NCBI GenBank assembly: GCA_963730735.1
Contig: CAVSSX010000010.1
Coordinates: 1 to 64,000, forward strand
DNA: 64,000 nt
Direction: 5' to 3'
Origin: CAVSSX01 sp963730735
GTDB lineage: Bacteria; Actinomycetota; Acidimicrobiia; Acidimicrobiales; RAAP-2
Program-made: the position numbers and the translations under genes
Part shown: piece by piece, positions 1 to 7,583 of the stretch
Layout of the letters: every line of letters starts with the position of its first letter
Numbering within the stretch: position 1 is the first letter of the stretch
The notes under the pieces: model-generated
Database searches by the model: none
Told to the model about the DNA's origin: nothing
The model's input: only the letters and a program-made list of their open reading frames with translations

Positions 1-553
1 ACGCCGTTCGGGCTCTACGACTGCGACGTGCCGGTCGACGGCGCCGTCGCGGTGGTGGTCTCCGCGGTCGAGACCGCCGCCGACCGGCCGCGCCCGCCGG
101 TGCTTGTCGAGGCGGTCGGCACCCAGATCCTGGAACGGCTGAGCTGGGACCAGGACACGCTGTCGCACGAGCCGGCGGAGCAAGGGGCCGGCCAGCGCTC
201 CTTGGACCCGCACCGACCTGCGCCACGACGACATCGACCTGGCGCTGCTGTGCGACGACTTCCAGCGGGCGGAGCGGTGTTCTGGATGAAGGCGCTCGGG
301 TTCTGCGCGCTCGGCGGTGCCGCAACTTCATCGACGAGGGCCGAGGCATCGCCCTGGATGGCCGCCAGCTGCCGCTGAACCCGCACGGCGGCCGGCATCG
401 GCCAGGGGCTGCATCGGTTTCGGTCACGTCCGCGAGGCGATGCTGCAGTTGCGCGGTGAGGCTACGGGCCGCCAGGTGCCTGACGCCCGTACCGCGGTGG
501 TGACAACCGGAGGCGGCGCGCCCGGCGGCGCACTGCTATTGCGGCGCTCATAG
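1..553 (+). pseudogene. Thiolase-like protein, 3' part, multiply frameshifted
   Basis: The window opens inside a gene for a thiolase-fold protein of the acetyl-CoA acetyltransferase / lipid-transfer type. Frame 1 reads TPFGLYDCDVPVDGAVAV and continues to about 190. The family sequence then moves to frame 2 (WTRTDLRHDDIDLALLCDDF from 203) and shifts again around 310-400 (RNFIDEG, then LPLNPHGG). It ends in GGGAPGGALLLRRS at the stop at 551-553. At least three single-base shifts are needed, and several residues also look altered. In actinobacteria such proteins sit beside CaiB-type CoA-transferases in acyl-CoA or sterol breakdown, which fits the next gene. It cannot be expressed as written. Either the locus is decayed or this end of the sequence is poor quality. 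Confidence 0.75.
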
Positions 554-587
554 CGGCGCGGCCACGAAGAGCAGGGAGGAGGCTGGG

Positions 588-1815
588 GTGGAGCCGGCGA
601 CCCGGGGCATCCGCCGCGCCTGGAGGACGCCCTCGTTCGTGTCGGCCGCCGGTGCGGACATGGCGGACTGGGGAGGGGACGTGAACAAGATGGAGCACCC
701 CGAGAGCGGCGATGGCCAGCGGGGCCTGACCGCGGTGCTCGGGGTGGACGCCGTCATAAAGGGGAGCTCGCTTCGTGCCGATCTTGGAAGGACCCAACCG
801 GGGCAAGCGCAGCATGGGCCTGGCCCTGGAGATGCCGGAGGCCAGGGCGGTGCTCGATGAGTTGGTCAAGCGCAGCGACGTGTTCCTCACGAACTTCTTC
901 CCCGGCGCGCCGGCCAAACTCGACATCGACCTCGCGGACATTGACGGTCAACCCAGACATCATTTACGTGCTCGGCACAGGATTCGGCACGCGGGGCTCC
1001 CGAAGCGGACAAGGGAGGCTACGACCTGACCGCCTACTGGGCGCGGGGCGGCAGCGGCGACGGGGCGACGCCGGCGGGCGCCGACGGCGGTCATCAATGC
1101 CCGCCGGCGGGTCAGGCGATGAGATAGGCGGAATGACAATCGCGGGCGGCATCGCCGCCGCGTTGTTCGCCCGCGCCACCACCGGCGAGACGTCCGTCAT
1201 CGACGTGTCGCTGCTCGGCGTCGGCGCCTGGGCCACCCAGTTCACCGCCAACCTGGCGCTGCAGGCCGGGGGATGCCGCCGCGGCCGCCGGTGCCGCGGC
1301 ACGGCTCGGCCAGGAATCCCCTGATCGGCCCGTACCGGACCTCGGACGACCGCTGGATCCTGTTCTCGATGCTGCAGCCCGGCCGCTACTGGGCCGAGTT
1401 CTGCAAGGCCAGCGGCCACGAAGAGCTCGCCACCGACGAGCGCTTCGACACGGTGGAGAAGCTGATGGCCAACGCCCCGGCCGCGGGTGAGCTCGTGGCG
1501 GGCGTCATGGCCGAGAAGACGTTCGACGAGTGGCTGGAGATCCTGGCCGGCATCGAGGGCCAGTGGGCCATCGTGCAGGACTCCTGGGCCGTCGCCAACG
1601 ACCCGTCGCTGCGCGTCAACGGCATGATCGCCAGCTTCGACGACGCCGACGGCATCCGCCGCGAGCTGATCACCAACCCCGTCCAGTTCGACGAGACCCC
1701 GGCCACGCTCAGCCGCGGCCCGCTGTTCGCCGAGCACACCGACGAGGTACTGCGTGAGCTCGGGCTGACCGACGAGCGGCTGGTCGAGCTGAAGATCGCC
1801 GGCGCGGTCACCTGA
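588..1815 (+). pseudogene. CaiB/BaiF (family III) CoA-transferase, frameshifted
   Basis: Family III CoA-transferases move CoA between organic acids through an aspartyl-anhydride intermediate. The N-terminal segment is visible as ADMADWGGDVNKMEHPESGD (from about 655), then GPNRGKRSMGLAL (from about 790), then in another frame NPDIIYVLGTGFGTRG (from about 950). GGMTIAGGIAAALFAR and SVIDVSLLGVGAWATQ follow from about 1130. A last shift near 1270 leads to the intact C-terminal part (NPLIGPYRTSDDRWILFSML) ending at the stop at 1813-1815. At least three indels are required. A GTG at 588 is the first plausible start. It lies 35 nt after the thiolase remnant and 48 nt before the hydrolase, so these were probably one operon. 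Confidence 0.8.
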
Positions 1816-1863
1816 CGGGACCGGACTGGTGGAGGAGCGACGGGGCTGGCGGCCGGTGTCCTG

Positions 1864-2542
1864 ATGCCGGAAGGCGGCGGGCCCCACCCGGCCGTAGTGC
1901 TGGGCGCCGAGGCATACGGGGTGAACGGCTTCATCCGCGGCGTACAGGAAAAGCTGGTTGCGCTCGGCTACGCGGTCGCGCTGCCGGACTACTACCACGG
2001 CAACGGCCCGGCCGAGCCGGATAACTACGACGATTTCACCGAGGTGAAAGAGCACATCGGCCGGCTGGACTTCACCCGCGGTGCCCGTGACCTCGCGGCC
2101 ACGGTGGACGCGGTCCGGGCCATGCCCGGTATCGACCCGCGGCGGGTCGCCGTGTGGGGCTACTGCACCGGCGCGACGCTCGCCTGGCTGGCCGCGGGCC
2201 TGCGCGGCGACCTGGCGGCGGCGGTACTTTACTTTCCGAGCCAGCCGGTATTCGCGGAACTGGGCCGGCCAGGCCCGTGCACCCGGTCGACTTGCTCTGG
2301 CAGCTGACCTGCCCGGCGCTCTTCCTGTATGGCGACCAGGACAAGCTGATGCCACCCGGCGCGCTCGCGGACCTGCGCGCCCGGATCGACCACTGGCAGG
2401 TCGAGGCCCAGGTCAAGGTGTACTCGGGCGCTGGCCATTCATTCACCTGCCCGCGAGGCCCATGCGCAACGCGGAGGCCGACCGGGCCGCCTGGACCGAC
2501 GCCATCACTTTTCTCTCCGAGCGATGGAAGCGTGAACCATGA
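1864..2542 (+). pseudogene. Dienelactone hydrolase family protein, two frameshifts
   Basis: Alpha/beta-hydrolase of the dienelactone hydrolase family. The first 130 or so residues are readable from ATG 1864 (VVLGAEAYGVNGFIRG at the start). They include the nucleophile elbow GYCTGAT with the family's catalytic Cys at about 2155-2170. The frame shifts near 2265 and continues as LTCPALFLYGDQDKLMP, holding the catalytic Asp region, and SGAGHSFTCP, holding the catalytic His region. A second shift near 2450 leads to NAEADRAAWTDAITFLSERW and a TGA at 2540-2542. That stop overlaps the ATG of the next gene (ATGA). All three catalytic elements survive, so the reading-frame breaks could be sequence errors. 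The true start may be a GTG slightly upstream of 1864. Confidence 0.75.
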
Positions 2543-2973
2543 ACAAGCCGTTTTTCCACGTGGGCATCCTGGTCAGGGACATCGAGGCGGCCCGCGCCGA
2601 CTTCACCGCCAAGCTCGGGGTGGAATTCGAGCCGGTGCACGGCCAGCAGATCGCTACCGGCGAGACGACCAGGTTCTGCTACTCGCTCCAGGGCCCGCCC
2701 TACCTGGAGCTGGTGGAGATGACCGGGACCGGGAGCTGGTCGGCCGGGCAACCCGAGGGTTTCCACCACATCGGCATCTCCGACCCGAGCGTGCCCGCCC
2801 GCTGCGCCGCCTTCGGCAACCAGGTCGACGTGATCGCGCCCGGCGAGGACGGCGCGCCGCGGGTGGTCCTCACCCGGCCCGAGGCGCTGCACGGCATCCG
2901 GGTCGAGTACTTCGACGCGGGCGTCGCGGCCTACTTCCTGCAGTACCTGAACAGCCGGACCGTCAGCCCGTGA
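2539..2973 (+). CDS. VOC-fold (glyoxalase/dioxygenase-like) protein
   Basis: Vicinal-oxygen-chelate superfamily protein of 144 residues, the only unbroken gene in the first 5 kb. It starts MNKPFFHVGILVRDIEAARA, the first beta-alpha-beta half with a metal-ligand-type His at residue 7. The second half repeats the pattern around GFHHIGISD (residues about 74-82) and ends with VEYFD, whose Glu is the usual last ligand. The ATG overlaps the stop of the dienelactone hydrolase gene (ATGA), implying translational coupling and a shared catabolic pathway. VOC proteins include glyoxalases, extradiol dioxygenases and epimerases; the substrate cannot be told here. The stop codon falls inside an 8-bp tandem repeat. 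Confidence 0.8.
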   Translation: MNKPFFHVGILVRDIEAARADFTAKLGVEFEPVHGQQIATGETTRFCYSLQGPPYLELVEMTGTGSWSAGQPEGFHHIGISDPSVPARCAAFGNQVDVIAPGEDGAPRVVLTRPEALHGIRVEYFDAGVAAYFLQYLNSRTVSP

Positions 2974-3016
2974 GCCCGTGAGTCTGTCAGCCCGTCAGCC
3001 CGTCAGCCCGAGAGCG
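2961..3016. repeat. 8-bp tandem repeat (CGTCAGCC, about seven copies)
   Basis: Seven consecutive octamers read cgtcagcc, cgtgagcc, cgtgagtc, tgtcagcc, cgtcagcc, cgtcagcc and cgagagcg. The array covers the last codons and stop (2971-2973) of the VOC gene and the first 40 nt downstream. Such an array could expand or contract by slippage and change the C-terminus of the VOC protein. Confidence 0.8.
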
Positions 3017-3094
3017 CTCGCCAGGCCAGGCTCCGGCCGTCCAGCGCCGGTCCCGCCCAGCGGAATCCGGGTCGCCTGGGTTTCCCGCGTCCTC

Positions 3095-3123
3095 TTGACA
3101 TGCCGGCCCGGGAAGTTGATTAT
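3095..3123 (+). promoter_or_regulatory. Candidate sigma-70 promoter of the IclR gene
   Basis: A perfect TTGACA (3095-3100) is followed after 17 nt by GATTAT (3118-3123, four of six matches to TATAAT). It lies in the only AT-rich stretch between the VOC gene and the IclR-type regulator, whose GTG is 91 nt downstream. IclR regulators commonly bind close to their own promoters, so the AT-rich sequence to about 3155 may also hold the operator. Confidence 0.5.
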
Positions 3124-3213
3124 GAATAGAATACTGATTAATCTAATTTTCACCTAGGGGGCTTCAGCTGTGGCGATGACATCGATCATCCCGGGGGCAG
3201 GCCCCTGGCGCCC

Positions 3214-4002
3214 GTGATCCCGCGGGTGCGCGCCGACGAGAGCGACGGCCGCCCGCCCCCCGAGCACACGGTCCTTGGCCGCAGCGCGTGCATCATGGAG
3301 GCGTTCAACGGCGGGCGGCAGGTGCTGAGCCTGGCCGACCTGAACAAGCGAACCCGGTTGCCGAAGTCGACCTTGCACCGCCTGGTCGACCAGCTGTGCC
3401 AGGTCGGGTGGCTGGAACGCGATCGCGGTGGCTACCGCGTCGGCCTGCGGATGTTCGAGCTCGGTACCCTCGCGGTCGAAGGAAACGGTTCCACGAAGCC
3501 GCGTTCCCGCACCTGCAGTCGCTCGCCTCGCGCACCGGGCTGGCCGCGCAACTCGCCATCCTCGACCACGCCGAGGTGGTGTACCTGGAGCGGATCGTGG
3601 TGCGCCCGATCCGGCTGCCGACCCGGCGTGGCGGTCGCAAGCCCGCCTACTGCACCGCGCTGGGGAAGGCGCTGGCCGCCTACGACGAGGATGCCGATCC
3701 ACGCGCTGATCTCCGCCCCGATGCCGCGCAAGACGGCCAAGACGATCACTGAGCCGGTCGCCCTGTCGGCGGAGCTCAAGCGCGTTCGCGAAGCCGGGGT
3801 GGCGTACGACCGCGGCGAGGCCTACGAGGAGCTGGTGTGCGTCGCCGCGCCGATCCGCAGCTCCGGTACCCGATCGGGGCGGTCTCGTCATGGCAGGCCG
3901 ACCGGATGCGGTGGAGCGTTGGCGGCCGAGGCCGGGCGCGGCACGGCGGCCGCGATCTGGAACGCCAACCTCAGCCTCCGGGGCGGCGTCCCCCGTCGGT
4001 GA
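3214..4002 (+). pseudogene. IclR-family transcriptional regulator, frameshifted
   Basis: Winged-helix regulator of the IclR family. From GTG 3214 the N-terminal HTH is clear: VLGRSACIMEAFNGGRQVLS, then LADLNKRTRLPKSTLHRLVD as the recognition helix region. The frame breaks near 3480. The effector-binding domain continues in a second frame (HLQSLASRTGLAAQLAILDH, then VVYLERIVVRPIRLPTRRGG) and returns after another break near 3700 (LSAELKRVREAGVAYDRGEA). The end reads AAAIWNANLSLRG, typical of actinobacterial IclR proteins, with a stop at 4000-4002. At least three indels are needed. It probably controlled the preceding catabolic genes, although it lies downstream of them on the same strand. Confidence 0.75.
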
Positions 4003-4077
4003 CCCAGGATGGTGGAGCATAGCTCCCCGCCGAAGCGACTGACGCATATCGAACGCTGGGCAGCGACAAGAGAGGAG

Positions 4078-4104
4078 GTAGCGCGGCGCCAGGCCGCGCT
4101 ACCG
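4078..4104. terminator. Perfect 11-bp hairpin after the IclR gene
   Basis: GGTAGCGCGGC (4078-4088), loop GCCAG, then GCCGCGCTACC (4094-4104). The hairpin sits 76 nt after the IclR stop, where a terminator would be expected, but no T-run follows, so intrinsic termination is uncertain. Confidence 0.45.
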
Positions 4105-4183
4105 GGGAGGTGGACGCGGCCGCTACCGCTGGCGCGGGCCCGTCGGCGGCTCAACCTCGCGACCTCCGGTTTCCTACTGTTTT

Positions 4184-4258
4184 CGACTTAGTATCAGTTT
4201 TCGGCTCTTCTGGTGACCGGTTTGTCGGAAATATGACACCAGAACTGATACGGAGTCG
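4184..4258. repeat. Interrupted long inverted repeat
   Basis: The left arm is CGACT-ta-GTATCAGTT (4184-4199) plus CTGGTG (4210-4215). The right arm is CACCAG (4237-4242) directly joined to AACTGATAC-gg-AGTCG (4243-4258). Twenty base pairs can form, with a 10-nt bulge on the left side and a two-base mismatch. Sequence composition here is less GC-rich than around it. It could be an operator, an attachment-site-like element or a remnant of a mobile element end. Nothing nearby identifies it. Confidence 0.5.
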
Positions 4259-4923
4259 CCGACCGGGAAGGCTCCGGCGGCTGAAGCCACCCGAGACAGC
4301 CTTAACTTACGGCGTTAAAACCAAAGGCCGTGTGATCCGCCAGTTCATCTGCGACACGTGAAGCGTGAATCGGGAAGTCCGCAGGCCGACGGCCTATGAT
4401 CGCCATGGGTTTCTTTCGCAGCGCAATGGGTTTTTTCCGCAGCGGTGCTCGGAAGCATCGCGACGAGAGGGTGGCCGAGCTCCGGAAGGAACAGGCCCGG
4501 GCGGTCACGGCACAGCCCGCGGTCGCCCGCCAGGGAATGATGCGCGAAGAGAGGGGGCGGCCGGGCTCCTAGACCAGCAGGCAGCGACGGTCACGACACA
4601 ACTCGCGGCGGCCGGCCGGGAAGTGAAGCGCGAGGCGCGTCCCAACCCGAACAAGCCAGGGTGGGGCCTGTCCATCGGCCAGGAGGTCGGAAAACCTCGC
4701 GGGGACGGCGCTGGCCAGGAATAAAAACACCGCCCTCTTTCGCCTTCCTAGCGGCCTTGTCGGGTTACTGGGGAGGTGGCGGTCCCTATGGTGACGGCGA
4801 TTTCCGCCGGGCGTGGATGGGTCTGACGTGAAAGTCGATTTGCCCCGCTGCCGCCCGATGCTAGCCTTCATCAGGCATTTGCCGGAGGGCCGTTTATCGG
4901 TGCGATAGCGGAGGGAGGCCGTG
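4259..4923. other. 665-nt interval without a recognisable gene
   Basis: No conserved protein is recognisable between the inverted repeat and the start at 4924. A 55-codon reading frame runs from ATG 4405 to the stop at 4570-4572. It begins with a duplicated MGFFRSA/MGFFRSG motif and continues in a charged helix-like stretch (RDERVAELRKEQARAV). It has no clear ribosome binding site and is listed here rather than as a gene. A weak promoter-like pair, TTGCCC (4840-4845) and TAGCCT (4862-4867) with a 16-nt spacer, lies upstream of the next gene. Confidence 0.4.
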
Positions 4924-5290
4924 ATGGCCAAGCTGAACCAGATCATCGCCGTTGAGAAGGGCGTGAAGAGCAAGTCATTCCAGGACCTGACCAAGGCTCA
5001 TCACGCCGTCCAGAAGCCGACCCTGCTTTCCGGCCCTCCCGGGTGTACCAGCCCAAGGACGAGGAGGGAGAACAACTGCCCCCAGAGTCGACGAAGGTTC
5101 AGATCAAGAGCGAGGAGATCCTGCGCGACACGGCGGCCACGCTCACCCGGCTGTTCGACGTCACCGCGACCAAACTGGCTAACTGCCACGCGAAGGCCGA
5201 CGTGACGGTAGACGGCCAGGTGCTGCTGCGCGACGTCCCGGTCACCTACCTGCTCTTCCTCGAGAAGCAGCTCACCGACCTCGAACACCT
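4924..5290 (+). pseudogene. Conserved hypothetical protein (DUF7873-type), frameshifted and truncated
   Basis: It starts MAKLNQIIAVEKGVKSKSFQ at ATG 4924 after a good ribosome site (GGAGGGAGG, spacing about 5). The frame shifts near 5038 and continues VYQPKDEEGEQLPPESTKVQ, then ILRDTAATLTRLFDVTATK and VPVTYLLFLEKQLTDLEHL. I recognise this as a conserved actinobacterial hypothetical protein, normally about 230 residues, of unknown function. Here homology stops after about 115-120 residues. At that point, about 5290, the sequence becomes the antisense of the rimP 3' end. The loss of its whole C-terminal half is best explained by an assembly join or a deletion. Confidence 0.6.
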
Positions 5291-5860
5291 CACGGGCCGG
5301 CGGCGCCCTTTGGGGCGCCCTGGCCGGGGCCCGCCCGTGGCCGGAGCTCGGCCCTTGGCCGAGGAAGCGCCCTTGGCCGGGGCCTTGCCCTTCTTGGGCT
5401 GGGGCCCACCGGTGTCGGCCCCCCAGTCGAAGACCGTCCGGGCCCGTTCCACCTGGTCGTAGGCGATCCGCAGGGATCCGCCGGGGACCTCGTCACCCTC
5501 GAGGACGAACCCGTCGTCGTCGGACGAGACCAGCTGGCCCTCGACCCGGCGCACCTCGGTGCCGGGCAGGGTGCGCACCGACACCTTCTCGCCCACCGCC
5601 CGGGCGAAGTGCCGGGGCAGGCGCAGACGGCGCTCGAGGCCCGGGCTCGAGACCTCCAGGGTGTAGCGGCCGTCGTAGGGCTCGCGGGCGTCGAGCACGG
5701 CCGAGACGGCGCGATTGGCGTCGGCCAGGGCGTCGAGGTCCACGCCACCGTCACGGTCGACGGTGACCAGGACGCGACGCGAGGCGAACTCGACGTCGAG
5801 GAGCTCGAGCCCGGCATCGGCCAGGACGGGTGACAGCACTACGAACCAATCGTCGGACAA
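5290..5860 (-). CDS. rimP: Ribosome maturation factor RimP (3' end uncertain)
   Basis: RimP assists 30S subunit maturation. The TTG at 5860 is chosen because a strong site (GGAGAGGAGG) lies 8 nt upstream; the product then begins LSDDWFVVLSPVLADAGLEL. Family hallmarks are VEVSSPGLERRLR-type sequence (here LEVSSPGLERRLRLPRHFAR) and the C-terminal SH3-like region (VEGQLVSSDDDGFVLEG). After DQVERARTVFDW comes a Lys/Pro/Ala/Gly-rich tail. In this frame no stop occurs until the antisense of the neighbouring hypothetical gene. A TGA at 5292-5290 lies in another frame, so either the tail has an indel or the end is cut. nusA, normally next, is missing. A strong terminator and a possible promoter lie upstream. 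Confidence 0.8.
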
Positions 5861-5967
5861 CGCCGCCACCTCCTCTCCTCGCCTTACGCCACGCCCCTTC
5901 TCCGAGGCCTGCCACCGACCGGCTCCGCCGGCGGCCTGCCTATCCCTCCGGTCACTCGACACCCGCC

Positions 5968-5999
5968 CAAAAACAAAGCGTGGGCAGCGGCCCACGCTT
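5968..5999 (-). terminator. Intrinsic terminator / possible attenuator between proS and rimP
   Basis: On the minus strand a perfect 10-bp stem, AAGCGTGGGC - CGCT - GCCCACGCTT, is followed immediately by TGTTTTT. This is the clearest Rho-independent terminator in the window. It lies about 90 nt after the proS stop. A promoter-like extended -10 sits between proS and this hairpin, so it could also terminate a short leader transcript of rimP. Confidence 0.85.
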
Positions 6000-6036
6000 C
6001 GACGAGGTCTCGATACTCCGACCGGACAGCAGGTGA

Positions 6037-6046
6037 ATTATAGCAA
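6037..6046 (-). promoter_or_regulatory. Extended -10 promoter element upstream of rimP leader
   Basis: On the minus strand the sequence reads TTGCTATAAT: a perfect TATAAT preceded by TG and one base, the extended -10 form. No good -35 is seen. Transcription would start near 6030 and run into the terminator hairpin about 30 nt later, before rimP. Confidence 0.45.
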
Positions 6047-6088
6047 CCACCGGGCCGTCCGGGGACGACGCCGACGGCCTGGTCGGGC

Positions 6089-7538
6089 CTAGTAGGCCCG
6101 ACCGACCACGGCGACCAGCGACGACCCGTCGTCGCCCTCGGCGGCCAGGCTGCCGTCGGGCTCCTGGAGGCAACGGATGCTCAGGGACTGCGCCGCCAGG
6201 CGGTCCTCGCCGTCGTCGCCCAGGGCGGCGACGGGCAACCGGGCGAACCCGTCGGCCCCGGCGGCCACCGCCTCCTCGACGCTCGACACCTCGACGGTGT
6301 GGGCGGACCGGAAGGCCGCCGCCTCGGCGAACAGGTCCTCGGCCGCCCCGGCCAGCGCCCTGCGCCACCTCGGTGGCCACCCCGGCCAGCGGCACCGGGG
6401 CCTTGGCCCGCAGGTGCCGGGTGACCAGGGTGACCTGGCCCTCGGCCAGGTCCCGGGGCCCGACCTCGAGGCGCACCGGCACCCCTTTTCGCTCCCAGTC
6501 GACCGAGCGTCGACCGAAGCCCAGATGGAAGCGCTCGTCCAGGCGGACCCGGTGGCCGGCCGCCCGCAGCTCGTCGACCAGGGCGGCGGCCGCCGTGCGG
6601 ACCTCGGGCTCGTCGCGCACGGCCAGCACCACGACCTGGGCCGGCGCCAGGGCCGGAGGCAGCCGCAGGCCGAAGTCGTCGCCGTGGGCCATGACCAGGG
6701 CACCGAGCAGTCGGGTGGACACGCCCCACGAGGTCTGCCAGACGAGGTCGAGGACGCCCTGGTCGTTGGTGAACTGGATCGAGAAGGCCCGGGCGAAGTT
6801 CTGGCCCAGCTCGTGGCTGGTCCCCATCTGCAGGGCCTTGCCGTCACCCATCATCCCCTCGCACGTCCACGTGCGCAGGGCCCCGGCGAACCGCTCCCGG
6901 TCGGTCTTGTGGCCGGTGGTCACCGGGACGGCCATCACCCGCTGCATGGTGTCGACGTAGACGTCGGTGAAGATCTTGAGGGCGTAGGCACGGGCCTCGG
7001 CCTCGGTGGCGTGGGCCGTGTGGCCCTCCTGCCAGAGGAACTCGGTGGTCCGCAGCAGGAGCCGGGGCCGCAGCTCCCAGCGCACCACGTTGGCCCACTG
7101 GTTGATCAGGAGCGGCAGGTCCCGGTAGCCCTGGATCCACTTGGCGAAGAAGCTGTTGATGACCGTCTCGCTGGTCGGTCGGACCACCACCGGCTCCTCG
7201 AGCTGCTTGCCGCCGCCGTGGGTCACCACCGCCAGCTCGGGGGCGAAGCCCTCGACGTGGTCGGCCTCGAGCTTCAGGAAGGACTCGGGGATGAAGAGCG
7301 GGAAGTAGGCGTTCTCGGCCCCGGCGGCGGCGATGCGCTCGTCGAGGGCCCGCTGGAGCAGCTCCCAGATCCCGTAGCCCCAGGGCCGGATGACCATGGT
7401 GCCCCGCACCGGGCCGTTCTCGGCCAGCTCGGCCCCGGCCACCACCTCTTGGTACCAGCGGGGGAAGTCCTCGGCCCGGGGGGTGAGCCCACCCTTGCCC
7501 CGTCCGCTCGAGGTGGGTTCGGCGGCCGGGGCGGTCAT
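6089..7538 (-). CDS. proS: Prolyl-tRNA synthetase, short (type 3) form; one frameshift
   Basis: Charges tRNA-Pro with proline. About 482 residues from ATG 7538 (MTAPAAEPTSS). Class II synthetase signatures are RPTSET, FLWQEGHTAHAT and MGTSHELGQNFARAF, followed by TSWGVSTRLLGALVMAHGDD in motif 3. The length and these motifs match the archaeal/eukaryal-like short ProRS without the bacterial editing insertion, a form many actinobacteria use. Near 6360 the frame shifts by one base; the C-terminal domain then reads AAEDLFAEAAAFRSAHTVEV and ends VVGRAY at 6089. The shift is probably a sequence error, because both sides are well conserved. It is the last gene before the terminator at 5968-5999 and follows ispG by 45 nt. 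Confidence 0.93.
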
Positions 7539-7583
7539 GGCTGGGCACACTACCAACCGGCCCCCGGGGGCCCAGCCGGGACG

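Noticed and set aside
4009..4191. 60-residue open frame after the IclR gene
   Set aside because: It crosses the 11-bp hairpin, has no ribosome binding site and resembles no family.
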